This document shows, in pieces, positions 36,232 through 46,265 of a stretch of DNA of 64,000 nt. Source of the stretch: Cypionkella sp. Lineage in GTDB: Bacteria; Pseudomonadota; Alphaproteobacteria; Rhodobacterales; Rhodobacteraceae. Location: assembly GCF_030652235.1 (NCBI RefSeq), contig NZ_JAUSBA010000034.1:124001-188000 (forward strand), read 5' to 3'. The position numbers and the translations under genes are program-made. The notes under the pieces are model-generated. The model ran no database searches. It was given only the letters and a program-made list of their open reading frames with translations, and was not told the origin of the DNA. Position 1 is the stretch's first letter; each line of letters starts with the position of its first letter.

Positions 36232-38997
36232 ATGCCCGTTGTCGTTGTAGAATCGCCTGCTAAGGCCAAGACAATTAACAAATATCTTGGTTCGGACTAT
36301 GTGGTTCTGGCCTCTTACGGGCATGTGCGGGACCTGCCCGCCAAGGATGGTTCTGTCGATACCGAGAACGGATTCGACATGCTGTGGGAGGTGGCGGCGG
36401 ATAGCAAAAAGCACATTCGTGCGATTGTTGAAGCGCTGAAGACCGACGACACGCTAATCCTTGCGACCGACCCTGACCGCGAGGGCGAGGCGATTTCCTG
36501 GCATTTGCAGGAGGCTTTGGCAAGCACGCTGAAGAAGGGCAAGAAGGTGTCTCGGGTGACGTTTAACGCCATCACCAAAGAGGCCGTGACTGAGGCGATG
36601 AAGCATCCGCGTCAGGTCGACCAGCCGTTGGTTGATGCGTATCTGGCGCGGCGGGCGTTGGATTATCTGGTGGGCTTCACGCTGTCGCCCGTGCTGTGGC
36701 GCAAGCTGCCGGGGGCGCGTTCGGCCGGCCGGGTGCAATCGGTATGCCTGCGCCTGATCGTTGAGCGTGAGATGGAGGTTGAGGCGTTTCGGGCGCGAGA
36801 GTTCTGGTCGGTATCGGCGGTGTTGAACACGCCGCGAGGGCAGGAATTTGAAGCGCGGCTGACGGTTTTGGGTGGCCGAAAACTGGACAAATTCGACATT
36901 CCGACGGTGGAAGCGGCAGAGCTGGCGGTGCAGGCTGTTACTTCTCGAACATTGAGCGTTTTGTCGGTGGAAGCCAAGCCTGCCTCGCGCAACCCCTATC
37001 CGCCGTTCATGACCTCGACCCTACAACAGGAAGCCAGCCGAAAATATGGCATGGGCGCGAAGGCCTGTATGTCGGCGGCGCAACGGCTGTATGAGGCGGG
37101 CCACATCACCTATATGCGGACCGACGGTATTGATATGGCGCCGGAAGCGGTGACCGCAGCGCGCGCGGAAATTGGCAAACGCTTTGGCGCGGCTTATGTG
37201 CCAGACGCGCCACGTATTTATAAAAACAAAGCGAAAAACGCGCAGGAAGCGCATGAATGTATCCGTCCGACCGATATGGCGGTGGCTCCGGTGGAGTTGC
37301 GATTATCGGAACGCGATCAGCAGAATCTGTATGAACTGATCTGGAAGCGCACGATTGCCAGCCAAATGGCCGGGGCGCGGATGGAGCGTACTGTTGTTGA
37401 GATTGGTAGCGCCGATGGTCAGGTGGGCCTGCGCGCCAATGGTCAAGTGGTTCTGTTTGATGGGTTTTTGAAGGTCTATGAAGAAGGCCGTGACGACGAG
37501 GATGAAGACGAAGGCCGTCTGCCGCAGATTATGCAAGGCGAGGCCGCCGCCCCTAAGAAGGGTGGTTTTGAGACCGCATTCAAAAAGCAGGCCGACGCGG
37601 CGGGTAAGGATGACTTTGATCTGATTGAGGCGAAATCCGCTTTGCGTCGCGTGCCTTCGGCGGTGATCAGCCCGGATGGCGCGATTCTCGCCAGCCAAAG
37701 CCACACCCAGCCGCCGCCGCGCTATACCGAGGCAACTTTGGTGAAGCGGATGGAGGAGTTGGGGATCGGGCGGCCCTCGACCTATGCATCTGTGCTGACC
37801 ACGATTGTGGATCGCGAATATGTCCGCAAGGATAAGAACCGACTGTTCCCTGAGGATAAGGGGCGCTTGGTGACGGCGTTTCTGACCAACTTTTTCCGCC
37901 GCTATGTCGAGTATGATTTCACCGCAGATCTTGAGTCGCAACTGGATGACGTCTCGGCGGGCGAGCGGGATTATAAGGAAGTGCTGGCGCGGTTCTGGCG
38001 GGACTTCTCGGCAGCGATTGCCGAGACAGCGGATCTGCGCATCGGTGAAGTGCTGGATAAGATTGATGATTTCCTCAGCCCGCATCTGTATCCTTTGCGC
38101 GAGGATGGATCGGACCCGCGGATTTGTACCAGTTGCGGCACCGGGCGTCTGCATCTGAAAACCTCGCGCTCTGGCGGGGCATTTATCGGTTGCGGCAATT
38201 ATCCGGAGTGTCGTTATACCCGTCCGATCTCGGGCGAGGAGGGCGGCTCGGTCGATGGCCGGGTGCTGGGGCTGGATCCCGATGGCGTGGAAATCAGCCT
38301 GCGCGCGGGGCGATTTGGCCCCTATGTGCAGAAGGGCGAGGCGACCGAGGAAGCGCCGAAACCACCGCGGTCTAGTCTGCCGAAGGGTTGGGAATCGGCC
38401 AGCTTGACGCTGGAGCGGGCGATTGAATTGCTGTCGCTGCCGCGCCAGATCGGGCCGCACCCGGAAGATGGCGTGATGGTCGAATCGGCGATTGGGCGGT
38501 TTGGGCCTTATGTCAAACATGGCACGGTTTACGCCAATATCCCGGATGTTGAGGAAGTCTTTACCATCGGGATGAACCGCGCGGTGGAAGTGCTGGCTTT
38601 GAAGGCGGCGGGACGGCGCGGGGCTGCGGTGGCGGAGCCATTGCGGGCTTTGGGCGAGCATCCTGATGGCGGACCGGTGCAGGTGATGCCGGGGAAATAT
38701 GGCCCTTACGTCAAATGGGCCAAGGTCAACGCGACCTTGCCGAAGGAATTGACCCCCGAGGCGGTGACGCTGGAGGAAGCGCTTGCTTTGATTGCAGAAA
38801 AGGCTGGGAAGTCGGGCAAGAAAACCCCTGCGAAGAAGGCGGCTGCGAAGGCTCCGGCGAAGGCTGCGGCTGCTAAAAAGCCTGCGGTGAAGAATGCTGC
38901 GGCGAAGGCCCCGGCGAAAGCGACTGCTGCTAAAAAGCCTGTGGCTAAGAAAACGGCGGCAAAAGCCGCCGTTTCTGAGGACGTGCTGGACGATTGA
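36232..38997 (+). CDS. topA: DNA topoisomerase I
   Basis: A 921-residue type IA topoisomerase that relaxes negative supercoils. The Toprim domain begins V-V-V-E-S-P-A-K-A-K-T-I, with D-P-D-R-E-G-E-A near residue 83. The active-site Tyr lies in I-T-Y-M-R-T-D-G-I-D (about 297). One zinc ribbon follows (C-T-S-C ... C-G-N-Y-P-E-C near 630-660), then three G-R-F-G-P-Y-V-type repeats. The last 70 residues are a Lys/Ala/Pro-rich basic tail of A-K-K-x-A-A-K-A-P type. AAGGGA precedes ATG 36232. Confidence 0.97.
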   Translation: MPVVVVESPAKAKTINKYLGSDYVVLASYGHVRDLPAKDGSVDTENGFDMLWEVAADSKKHIRAIVEALKTDDTLILATDPDREGEAISWHLQEALASTLKKGKKVSRVTFNAITKEAVTEAMKHPRQVDQPLVDAYLARRALDYLVGFTLSPVLWRKLPGARSAGRVQSVCLRLIVEREMEVEAFRAREFWSVSAVLNTPRGQEFEARLTVLGGRKLDKFDIPTVEAAELAVQAVTSRTLSVLSVEAKPASRNPYPPFMTSTLQQEASRKYGMGAKACMSAAQRLYEAGHITYMRTDGIDMAPEAVTAARAEIGKRFGAAYVPDAPRIYKNKAKNAQEAHECIRPTDMAVAPVELRLSERDQQNLYELIWKRTIASQMAGARMERTVVEIGSADGQVGLRANGQVVLFDGFLKVYEEGRDDEDEDEGRLPQIMQGEAAAPKKGGFETAFKKQADAAGKDDFDLIEAKSALRRVPSAVISPDGAILASQSHTQPPPRYTEATLVKRMEELGIGRPSTYASVLTTIVDREYVRKDKNRLFPEDKGRLVTAFLTNFFRRYVEYDFTADLESQLDDVSAGERDYKEVLARFWRDFSAAIAETADLRIGEVLDKIDDFLSPHLYPLREDGSDPRICTSCGTGRLHLKTSRSGGAFIGCGNYPECRYTRPISGEEGGSVDGRVLGLDPDGVEISLRAGRFGPYVQKGEATEEAPKPPRSSLPKGWESASLTLERAIELLSLPRQIGPHPEDGVMVESAIGRFGPYVKHGTVYANIPDVEEVFTIGMNRAVEVLALKAAGRRGAAVAEPLRALGEHPDGGPVQVMPGKYGPYVKWAKVNATLPKELTPEAVTLEEALALIAEKAGKSGKKTPAKKAAAKAPAKAAAAKKPAVKNAAAKAPAKATAAKKPVAKKTAAKAAVSEDVLDD
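38951..38974 (-). terminator. Terminator-like hairpin inside the topA tail, downstream of choV
   Basis: AAACGGCGGC-AAAA-GCCGCCGTTT is a perfect ten-base-pair stem. On the minus strand it is followed by a T-rich run (TTTTCTT) and lies 26 bases beyond the choV stop, which is right for an intrinsic terminator of the choXWV operon. On the plus strand it codes for part of the topA basic tail. Confidence 0.6.
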
Positions 38998-38999
38998 TT

Positions 39000-40022
39000 T
39001 CAGGCGCGCGGGTTGATGAGTTTGGCCATCAACCCGGCGGCGCGGATCACGCCGATATGGGCACCGTTTTCGGTGACGTTGAGTTCCGGCTCGTTATTGC
39101 AGAGCCGGGTCATAACGGTTTTGACGGGCATTTCGCAGTCAATCGACGCGCCGTCACACGAGCCAGCTTGCATGACATCGCGCGCGGTCAGCACGCCAAG
39201 CGGATTCATATGGGCCACAAAATCAGCCACATAGTCGCTGACCGGATTGGCAATAATCTCACGCGCGGTGCCAATTTGCACGATGCGGCCGCCATCCATC
39301 AAGGCGATGCGGTTGCCGAGTTTGAAGGCTTCGTCCAGATCGTGGGAGACGAAGATGATGGTGCGTTTCAGCTTGGCTTGCAGATCAAGGAGTTCGTCTT
39401 GCAGGCGGGCGCGGATCAGCGGGTCGAGGGCTGAGAAGGGCTCGTCCATCAAAAGAATCGGGGCTTCGGTGGCGAAGGCGCGCGCCAAGCCGACGCGCTG
39501 CTGCATGCCGCCGGAAAGTTCGCCGACTTTACGCTCGGCCCATTGCGACAGGTTCACCAGCGCCAGTTGTTGATCCACCTTTGCGCGGCGCTTCTCAACA
39601 GATTGTCCTGCGAGTTCAAGGCCTAAGCCGACATTATCGTGCACCGAGCGCCACGGCAGCAGGCCGAATTGCTGGAACACCATGGCGATTTTCGACAGCC
39701 GTAAGCCGCGCAGGGATTCGCCTTTGGCCTTGGTGACCGAGACCATTTTCGCGCCGTCCCAGACCCGGATTTCGCCACGCACCACGGGGTTCAGGGCATT
39801 GACGCCCCGCAGCAGGGTGGATTTGCCCGAACCGGACAGGCCCATCAAAACAAGGATTTCGCCCTCTGCCACGGTTAGCGAGCAGTCATGCACGCCCAAG
39901 ATTTGTCCGGTCTTGGTCTGAATATCACTGCGCGACATACCTTGATCCATCAAGGGCAAAGCGCGGTCGGGGTGGTCGCCGAACACGATCGAGACGCGAT
40001 CAAATTCTACTGCATTTACCAT
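39000..40022 (-). CDS. choV: Choline ABC transporter ATP-binding protein ChoV
   Basis: A 340-residue OpuAA/ProV-type ATPase for quaternary-amine import. Walker A is G-L-S-G-S-G-K-S-T (about 61-69), the Q-loop F-Q-Q-F-G-L-L-P-W-R, the signature E-L-S-G-G-M-Q-Q-R-V-G-L-A-R-A, Walker B I-L-L-M-D-E-P-F-S-A-L-D, and the switch V-S-H-D-L-D-E-A. The C-terminal part is shorter than the double CBS region of ProV. It sits three bases after choW and two bases from the topA stop on the opposite strand. Confidence 0.93.
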   Translation of the reverse strand: MVNAVEFDRVSIVFGDHPDRALPLMDQGMSRSDIQTKTGQILGVHDCSLTVAEGEILVLMGLSGSGKSTLLRGVNALNPVVRGEIRVWDGAKMVSVTKAKGESLRGLRLSKIAMVFQQFGLLPWRSVHDNVGLGLELAGQSVEKRRAKVDQQLALVNLSQWAERKVGELSGGMQQRVGLARAFATEAPILLMDEPFSALDPLIRARLQDELLDLQAKLKRTIIFVSHDLDEAFKLGNRIALMDGGRIVQIGTAREIIANPVSDYVADFVAHMNPLGVLTARDVMQAGSCDGASIDCEMPVKTVMTRLCNNEPELNVTENGAHIGVIRAAGLMAKLINPRA

Positions 40023-40025
40023 GGT

Positions 40026-40856
40026 TTACACCTTGCGCTGGAAGGTGGCGCGCAAAGCGATGGCGACCACGACGATGACGAAACCGGACTCAAAGCCCTT
40101 GGCGGCATTGACCGAAGCCAAGGCGCGCATCACCGGCACGCCCAAACCATTCGCGCCGACCATCGAGGCGATCACCACCATCGACAGCGACAGCATGATG
40201 GTTTGATTAAGCCCGACCATGATTTGCGGCAGCGCCCAAGGAAGTTCGACCTTCCACAACCGCTGGCTGGGGGTGGCACCGAAGGCGGTTGCGGCCTCTA
40301 GCAAAGCGGTGGGGGTGGAGGCGACGCCGAGTTGAGTCAGCCGGATTGGGGCCGGCAGGACGAAAATGACGGTGGCGATCAGGCCGGGGACCATTCCGAT
40401 GCCGAAGAAAATGATCGCGGGGATCAGGTAGACAAAGGTTGGCAGCGTCTGCATCAGGTCCATGATCGGCGACAAAGCGGCGTTCAGTTTGGCGTTGTGC
40501 GCGCAGGCGATGCCGATGGGCACGCCGATGGCCATGCAGACGGCGCAGGACGACAGGATCAGCGTCAGGCTTTCGGTGGTTTCTTTCCAATAGCCTTGGT
40601 TGACGACGAAGATAAAGCCAAGGGCGACACCAACACAGATTTTCCAGTTGCGCTGCAAGATCCATGCGAGGGCCACAAAAATCGCGATGATCACCAGAGG
40701 GTTAGGCGCTTGCAACAGCCACAGAAAGCCGTCGATCATGCCTTCCAGCGCATCGGCGATCACGTTGAACACCGCGCTGAGGTTTGTCTTCATCCAGACG
40801 AAGATTGTGTTCGCCCATGCCCCGATCGGGATCTTATATGCCGTCAACCAGTCCAT
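40026..40856 (-). CDS. choW: Choline ABC transporter permease ChoW
   Basis: A 276-residue ProW-type permease with about six to seven membrane helices. The cytoplasmic EAA loop that docks on the ATPase reads L-E-A-A-T-A-F-G-A-T-P-S-Q-R-L-W-K-V-E-L-P (about 188-208). A further marker is V-Y-L-I-P-A-I-I-F-F-G-I-G-M-V-P-G. It lies between choX and choV, but a hairpin separates it from choX, so it is probably expressed at a lower level than the binding protein. Confidence 0.93.
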   Translation of the reverse strand: MDWLTAYKIPIGAWANTIFVWMKTNLSAVFNVIADALEGMIDGFLWLLQAPNPLVIIAIFVALAWILQRNWKICVGVALGFIFVVNQGYWKETTESLTLILSSCAVCMAIGVPIGIACAHNAKLNAALSPIMDLMQTLPTFVYLIPAIIFFGIGMVPGLIATVIFVLPAPIRLTQLGVASTPTALLEAATAFGATPSQRLWKVELPWALPQIMVGLNQTIMLSLSMVVIASMVGANGLGVPVMRALASVNAAKGFESGFVIVVVAIALRATFQRKV

Positions 40857-40881
40857 TCAATGTCCCCGCGTTGGATAGAAA

Positions 40882-40908
40882 AAGGCCCCGATCTTTCGCC
40901 GGGGCCTT
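40882..40908 (-). terminator. Attenuating terminator between choX and choW
   Basis: On the minus strand AAGGCCCC and GGGGCCTT pair across an 11-base centre and are followed by TTTTTCTAT. It lies 9 bases after the choX stop and 26 bases before the choW start. This is the usual way to make more binding protein than membrane components. Confidence 0.8.
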
Positions 40909-40916
40909 GGTTGGTG

Positions 40917-41852
40917 TTATTGCAGTGCTGCCGTGACGGCCGCTTGCGCATCGCCACCGTCTTTGGTGGTGACGCCATCGAGCCAAGGGCCGATCACATC
41001 GGGATGGGCAGCAAGCCAGGTTTTGGCGGCTTCACGCGGGTCGGTGCCATCATTCAGGATCGCGCCCATGATTTCGTTCTCCATCGCCAAGCTGAACGAC
41101 AGATTCGACAGCAATTTTCCGGTGTTCGGGCATTCGGCGACATAGCCGGCGCGGGTGTTGGTGGCGACAATGGCACCGCCAAGGTTCGGGCCGAAGAAAT
41201 CATCGCCCCCCGTCAGGTACGTCATCTTAAAATTGGCGTTCATCGGATGGGGTTCCCAACCGAGGAAGATCACCGCTTTGCCTTCGTTGTCGGCGCGGGC
41301 GACTTGCGCCAACATGCCTTGTTCCGAGCTTTCAACGATGTCGATCCCGGCGGCTTTCAGACCGAAAGCATCCTTGTCGATCATATCAAGGATCAGCTTG
41401 TTGCCGTCATTGCCGGCCTCAATGCCGTAGATTTTGCCATCGAGATCAGCGGCATGGGCGGCGATGTCTTTGAAATCCTTGATGCCAAGCTCGGCACCTT
41501 TGGCGTTGGTGGCAAGCGTGTATTTTGCGCCTTCAAGGTTGCTGCGCACGGTGTCGACGGTTTTGGCATCGCGGTAGGGGGCGATGTTGCTCTCCATCGT
41601 CGGCATCCAGTTGCCGAGGAAAACGTCAACGTCGCCAGAGGCGAGGCCTTCGTAGGTTACCGGAACCGACAGCACTTTGGTTTCAGTTTCATATCCCAAA
41701 GCCTCTAGCACCAGCGATGTCGCGGCAGTGGTGGCGGTGATGTCGGTCCAGCCGACATCCGAGAAGGTGACTTTGTCGCAGCCCGCTGCAAAAGCGGACC
41801 CGGCAAAGGCGAAGGTGACGGCGGACGCGAGCAGCGTCGATTTGAGGGTCAT
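40917..41852 (-). CDS. choX: Choline ABC transporter substrate-binding protein ChoX
   Basis: A 311-residue periplasmic binding protein of the OpuAC family. The signal peptide M-T-L-K-S-T-L-L-A-S-A-V-T-F-A-F-A-G-S-A-F-A is cleaved near residue 22. Aromatic cage candidates include Trp in D-V-G-W-T-D-I, F-L-G-N-W-M-P and F-L-G-W-E-P-H-P, a layout typical of choline/betaine binding. It is the first gene of choXWV, divergent from betI with an 87-base shared region containing a palindrome. Choline rather than betaine is inferred from the adjacent betIBA. Confidence 0.93.
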   Translation of the reverse strand: MTLKSTLLASAVTFAFAGSAFAAGCDKVTFSDVGWTDITATTAATSLVLEALGYETETKVLSVPVTYEGLASGDVDVFLGNWMPTMESNIAPYRDAKTVDTVRSNLEGAKYTLATNAKGAELGIKDFKDIAAHAADLDGKIYGIEAGNDGNKLILDMIDKDAFGLKAAGIDIVESSEQGMLAQVARADNEGKAVIFLGWEPHPMNANFKMTYLTGGDDFFGPNLGGAIVATNTRAGYVAECPNTGKLLSNLSFSLAMENEIMGAILNDGTDPREAAKTWLAAHPDVIGPWLDGVTTKDGGDAQAAVTAALQ

Positions 41853-41875
41853 GTTGGGCTCCCGTTTTTTTGTTG

Positions 41876-41889
41876 ATTGACGAGTCAAT
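41876..41889. promoter_or_regulatory. Palindrome in the choX/betI intergenic region, candidate BetI operator
   Basis: ATTGAC-GA-GTCAAT is a perfect six-base inverted repeat midway between the divergent choX and betI starts. TetR-type repressors such as BetI bind palindromes of this kind in such positions. Assignment to BetI is inference. Confidence 0.5.
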
Positions 41890-41939
41890 AAACTTCAAGC
41901 TAGCTGCCCTTGGCAAGCATTATTATCAAGGGCTGCAAC

Positions 41940-42524
41940 ATGCCGAAGCTTGGAATGGAGCCTATCCGAAAGGCGGCGCTCGTCAAAGCCACGATTGTTG
42001 AGATCGGGCGGGTGGGGTCTTTGGACGTGACGGTCAGTCAGATCGCCAAACGCGCGGGGATGTCCTCGGCGCTGGCGCATCATTATTTCGGATCGAAAGA
42101 GGAGATGTTTCTGGCGGCGATGCGGCACATTCTGACGCTGTATGGTGCCGAGGTGCGCGGGGCTTTGGTGCTGGTGGAAGGGCCGGAAAGTCGGTTGCGG
42201 GCGGTGTTGGCGGCCTCGTTCAGTGCCGCGAATTTCCGGCGCGAGGCGGTGGGGGCTTGGCTGAACTTCTGGGTGCTGGCGCAGACGGTGCCGGAAGCGA
42301 AGCGGTTGCTGAAGGTGTATCAGGGGCGGCTGCGCTCGAACCTTTTGGCAGGGCTGCGGCCTTTGGCGGGGGATCGGGCCGAGGCTTTGGCGGACGGTCT
42401 GGGCGCGCTGATCGACGGGCTATACTTGCGCGAAGTGTTGAAATCGGGGCCACCGGACGGGGCGGCGGCGATTGCTACCGCGTTGAATTACTTAAATTCT
42501 CAGTTGGAAGGGGCAAGGCCATGA
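41940..42524 (+). CDS. betI: Choline-responsive TetR-family repressor BetI
   Basis: A 194-residue TetR regulator. The N-terminal HTH (about 8-55) reads [10 protein letters not shown] ... [27 protein letters not shown], the classic BetI pattern. The ligand-binding half has [13 protein letters not shown]. BetI releases DNA when choline is present. The ATG at 41940 has AAGGG upstream. It overlaps betB by four bases (ATGA). Confidence 0.94.
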   Translation: MPKLGMEPIRKAALVKATIVEIGRVGSLDVTVSQIAKRAGMSSALAHHYFGSKEEMFLAAMRHILTLYGAEVRGALVLVEGPESRLRAVLAASFSAANFRREAVGAWLNFWVLAQTVPEAKRLLKVYQGRLRSNLLAGLRPLAGDRAEALADGLGALIDGLYLREVLKSGPPDGAAAIATALNYLNSQLEGARP

Positions 42525-43972
42525 TGGCGCAGCCAAAGGCCAGTCATTTCGTTGACGGCCAGTATATCGAAGACAAAGCCGGTGCGGTGATTGAGGTGAT
42601 CTATCCGGCCACCGGGGCGGTGATCGCGGTGCTGCATGAGGCCACTGCGGCGGTGATCGAGGCGGCTTTGGCGAGTGCGGCGCGGGCGCAAGGTGCGTGG
42701 GCTGCGATGCGGCCCATAGACCGCGCGCGGATTTTACGGAAAGCGGCGGATTTGATCCGGGAACGCAACCCCGAACTCGCGCGATTGGAGACGTTGGATA
42801 CCGGCAAGCCGATACAGGAAACTTTGGTCGCAGATTGGCCCTCGGGGGCCGATGCGTTGGAGTATTTTGCGGGCTTGGCCCCGACGGTGGGCGGCGAGAC
42901 GATCCCTCTGGGCCGCGATTTTGCCTATACGATCCGCGAGGCTTTGGGGGTTTGCGTCGGCATCGGCGCGTGGAATTACCCAAGCCAGATTGCCTGTTGG
43001 AAATCGGCGCCTGCCTTGGCTTTGGGCAATGCGATGATTTTCAAGCCATCGGAAGTAACCCCCTTGGGGGCGCTGAAGCTGGCGGAAATATTTATCGAGG
43101 CCGGGTTGCCTGCGGGCCTGTTCAACGTGGTGCAAGGGCGCGGCGCGGTGGGCTCGGCTTTGGTGTCGGATGCCCGCGTGGCGAAAGTGTCGCTGACGGG
43201 TTCAGTGCCGACGGGGCAGAAGGTTTATGCGTTGGCAGCGGCGGGTGTGCGGCACGTGACGATGGAATTGGGTGGCAAATCGCCGATTCTGGTGTTCGAC
43301 GATGCTTCGGTGGAAGATGCGGTTGGGGCGGCGATGCTGGGGAATTTCTATTCCGCAGGCCAAGTGTGCAGCAATGGCACGCGGGTGTTTGTGCAAAAGG
43401 GCATCAAGGCTAAGTTCTTGAAGCGCTTGGCCGAACGCACGGCGGCGATCCGGTTGGGCGATCCGCTGGATGAGGCGACGCAGATGGGCCCGCTGGTGTC
43501 TGGGGCGCAGTTGGCAAAGGTGCTCGGCTATATCGAGACGGCGAAGGCCGAGGGTGCCACGCTGGTGTGTGGCGGCGGGCAGGCGGGGACCGAGGGGGCG
43601 TTTGTGCAGCCCACGGTGTTCGCGGATGTGACCGACGCTATGACGATTGCGCGGGAAGAAGTCTTTGGTCCGGTGATGGCGGTGCTGGATTTCGACAGTG
43701 AAGATGAGGCCGTGGCGCGGGCGAATGCGACCGAATTCGGCCTCGCGGCGGGGGTGTTTACCGCCGATATCACGCGCGCGCATCGGGTGATTGCCGCGTT
43801 GCAAGCGGGCACCTGCTGGATCAACGCTTACAATTTAACGCCGGTAGAGATGCCATTTGGCGGATCGAAGCTGTCGGGCGTGGGGCGTGAAAACGGCCAT
43901 GCAGCGGTGGAGCATTATAGCCAAGTCAAAAGCGTTTACGTCGGCATGGGGCCGGTAGACGCGCCGTACTAA
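42521..43972 (+). CDS. betB: Betaine-aldehyde dehydrogenase
   Basis: A 483-residue NAD(P)-dependent aldehyde dehydrogenase that oxidises betaine aldehyde to glycine betaine. Catalytic Cys283 lies in [13 protein letters not shown], the general-base Glu in M-E-L-G-G-K-S-P, and the cofactor region has G-A-W-N-Y-P and F-K-P-S-E-V-T-P. Near the end [16 protein letters not shown] matches the BetB group. It is coupled to betI and lies 86 bases ahead of betA. Confidence 0.96.
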   Translation: MMAQPKASHFVDGQYIEDKAGAVIEVIYPATGAVIAVLHEATAAVIEAALASAARAQGAWAAMRPIDRARILRKAADLIRERNPELARLETLDTGKPIQETLVADWPSGADALEYFAGLAPTVGGETIPLGRDFAYTIREALGVCVGIGAWNYPSQIACWKSAPALALGNAMIFKPSEVTPLGALKLAEIFIEAGLPAGLFNVVQGRGAVGSALVSDARVAKVSLTGSVPTGQKVYALAAAGVRHVTMELGGKSPILVFDDASVEDAVGAAMLGNFYSAGQVCSNGTRVFVQKGIKAKFLKRLAERTAAIRLGDPLDEATQMGPLVSGAQLAKVLGYIETAKAEGATLVCGGGQAGTEGAFVQPTVFADVTDAMTIAREEVFGPVMAVLDFDSEDEAVARANATEFGLAAGVFTADITRAHRVIAALQAGTCWINAYNLTPVEMPFGGSKLSGVGRENGHAAVEHYSQVKSVYVGMGPVDAPY

Positions 43973-44058
43973 GCCTTCCCCGACGCGGCCATCCCGGCGC
44001 GTCGGCGGTGCGGGTTGAAATGAAAGATGCGCCCGGTTCGGTCGGGTAGGAGAGAGAT

Positions 44059-45723
44059 ATGACGGCGGAATATGTGATCATTGGGTCGGGGTCGGCGGGG
44101 GCGGCGATTGCGTATCGTTTGGCCGAAGCAGGCAAAACCGTGGTGGTGATCGAGCAGGGCGGCAGTGATATCGGGCCGTTCATCCAGATGCCTGCAGCTT
44201 TGTCTTATCCAATGAATATGGGGATTTACGACTGGGGGTTTCAGTCGGAACCCGAGCCATACCTCGACGGTCGGCGGCTGGCGACACCGCGCGGCAAGGT
44301 GATTGGCGGCTCATCTTCAATCAACGGCATGGTCTATGTGCGTGGCCATGCGCGGGATTATGACACTTGGGAGGAGATGGGCGCGCAGGGCTGGTCTTAT
44401 GCCGATGTGCTGCCATATTTTCAGCGGATGGAGACGTGGCACGGCGAGGCGGATGGATCGGCCTCGGGTGATCCGGCCTATCGTGGCACTTCGGGGCCAC
44501 TGCATATCTCTCGGGGGCCGCGTAAGAACCCGTTGTTCAACGCCTTTATCGAGGCGGGGCGGCAGGCGGGATATCCGGTGACGCAAGATTACAACGGTCA
44601 GGCGCAGGAAGGTTTCGGCGCGATGGAGGCGACGATCTTTAAGGGTGTGCGCTGGTCGTCGGCGAATGCTTACCTGCGGCCCGCCCTGAAAACCGGCCTC
44701 GTCAAGCTGGTGCGCGGCTTTGCGCGCCGCGTGGTGATCGAAGATGGCCGCGCGGTTGGGGTCGAGATTGAGCGTGGCGGTGTAGTGGAGGTTATTCGCG
44801 CTTCGGCTGAGGTGATCGTCTCGGCCTCGTCGATCAACAGCCCGAAGTTATTGATGCTGTCGGGGATCGGCGATGCGGCAGCGCTGCGCGGGCACGGCAT
44901 CGATGTGGTGGCGGATCGGCCCGGTGTGGGGGCGAATTTGCAGGATCATTTGGAAATTTACATGCAGTTTCAGGCGGCCAAGCCGATCACGCTGTATAAA
45001 TACTGGAACCTATGGGGCAAGGCGCTGATCGGGGCGCAGTGGTTGTTCACCGGCAAGGGGCTGGGCGCGTCGAATCAGTTTGAATCCTGCGCGTTTATCC
45101 GCTCGAAAGCCGGGGTGGATTACCCGGATATCGAGTATCATTTCCTGCCGATTGCGGTGCGCTATGATGGCAAAGCCGCTGCCGAGGGGCATGGCTTTCA
45201 GGTGCATGTCGGGCCGATGCGGTCGAAATCGCGCGGGGTGGTGACGTTGCGGTCAGGCGATCCGAAGGATGCGCCGAAGATCCTGTTCAACTATATGTCG
45301 GACCCATCGGATTGGGAGGATTTCCGGGCTTGTGTGCGTCTGACCCGTGAGATTTTCGAGCAGCCTGCGATGGCCGAGCATGTGAAGGCCGAAATTAAGC
45401 CGGGGGCGGGGGTGCAGACGGACGCGGAACTGGACGCCTTCCTGAAAGAACATGTCGAGAGCGCCTATCATCCTTGCGGCACCTGTCGGATGGGGCGGCG
45501 GGATGATCCGCTTGCTGTGGTCGATGAGGAATGTCGGGTGATTGGGGTCGAGGGATTGCGGGTGGCGGACAGCTCGATCTTCCCACAGGTGACGAATGGG
45601 AATTTGAATGGGCCGTCGATCATGACGGGCGAAAAGGCGGCGGATCATATCTTGGGTAAGCGTCTGGCGCGGTCGAATTTGCAGCCGGTGATCAATGAGA
45701 ACTGGCGGGTGTCTCAGCGCTGA
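44059..45723 (+). CDS. betA: Choline dehydrogenase
   Basis: A 554-residue GMC-family flavoprotein that oxidises choline to betaine aldehyde, membrane-associated and coupled to the respiratory chain. The FAD motif [12 protein letters not shown] is at residues 6-17, the GMC signature [15 protein letters not shown] near residues 82-96, and the active-site His471 in [17 protein letters not shown] precedes the ATG. With choXWV it completes uptake and conversion of choline to glycine betaine. Confidence 0.96.
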   Translation: MTAEYVIIGSGSAGAAIAYRLAEAGKTVVVIEQGGSDIGPFIQMPAALSYPMNMGIYDWGFQSEPEPYLDGRRLATPRGKVIGGSSSINGMVYVRGHARDYDTWEEMGAQGWSYADVLPYFQRMETWHGEADGSASGDPAYRGTSGPLHISRGPRKNPLFNAFIEAGRQAGYPVTQDYNGQAQEGFGAMEATIFKGVRWSSANAYLRPALKTGLVKLVRGFARRVVIEDGRAVGVEIERGGVVEVIRASAEVIVSASSINSPKLLMLSGIGDAAALRGHGIDVVADRPGVGANLQDHLEIYMQFQAAKPITLYKYWNLWGKALIGAQWLFTGKGLGASNQFESCAFIRSKAGVDYPDIEYHFLPIAVRYDGKAAAEGHGFQVHVGPMRSKSRGVVTLRSGDPKDAPKILFNYMSDPSDWEDFRACVRLTREIFEQPAMAEHVKAEIKPGAGVQTDAELDAFLKEHVESAYHPCGTCRMGRRDDPLAVVDEECRVIGVEGLRVADSSIFPQVTNGNLNGPSIMTGEKAADHILGKRLARSNLQPVINENWRVSQR

Positions 45724-45874
45724 GGTCCCCGCGCGGACCGACTTGACGGTGTTTATTTATCAAAGGGTTAGATTTTTGGCTTAAGCCTTTCTTAACTGTT
45801 CGGGCTTGATCAAGGTCAAAGCTGTGGCGTTGCGTTAAGCCTAAGCTGGGGCCAGCAATAACAGGAGAGACCCG

Positions 45875-46111
45875 ATGACGCATACCCCGCATGGCTTGGC
45901 TGCCGAGTTCCCGGACTTCGCTGTGAAGATTTCCGCGATGAAGGAAAAAGACGCGCATTTTGCCAATCTGGTGGCCGAATACGACGCAGTGAATGGCAAG
46001 GTGCATCGTGCGGAGACGCGGCTTGATCTGTTGACCGAAGCGGAGGAAGAAGTGCTGCGCAAGCAAAGGGCGGCGCTGAAAGATCATGTCTGGATGCATC
46101 TGAAGCGGTGA
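45875..46111 (+). CDS. YdcH / DUF465 family small protein
   Basis: A 78-residue helical protein. The DUF465 pattern is clear: H-F-A-N-L-V-A-E-Y-D-A-V-N-G-K-V-H-R-A-E (about 28-47), then a second helix E-E-V-L-R-K-Q-R-A-A-L-K-D-H. It is predicted to form a helical hairpin or coiled coil. Function unknown. A strong AGGAGAG ribosome site lies upstream and an intrinsic terminator downstream, so it is a separate unit. Confidence 0.9.
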   Translation: MTHTPHGLAAEFPDFAVKISAMKEKDAHFANLVAEYDAVNGKVHRAETRLDLLTEAEEEVLRKQRAALKDHVWMHLKR

Positions 46112-46130
46112 GCGGGCTTTTAGGTTTAGC

Positions 46131-46156
46131 AAAGGCGGGCTTTGGCCCGTCTTTTC
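46131..46156 (+). terminator. Intrinsic terminator after the YdcH-type gene
   Basis: GGCGGGC and GCCCGTC pair around TTTG, followed by TTTTCGTTT. It lies 20 bases after the stop. Confidence 0.8.
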
Positions 46157-46265
46157 GTTTGGGCCCCCCAGATACGGCGGGGCGGTCTTGGCCACCATCG
46201 AGGCGGCACGCGACCGCTGCTGCCGCGGGGTGGGTTTGACCTGGCGCTTGCGTTGACGTGTTGAA

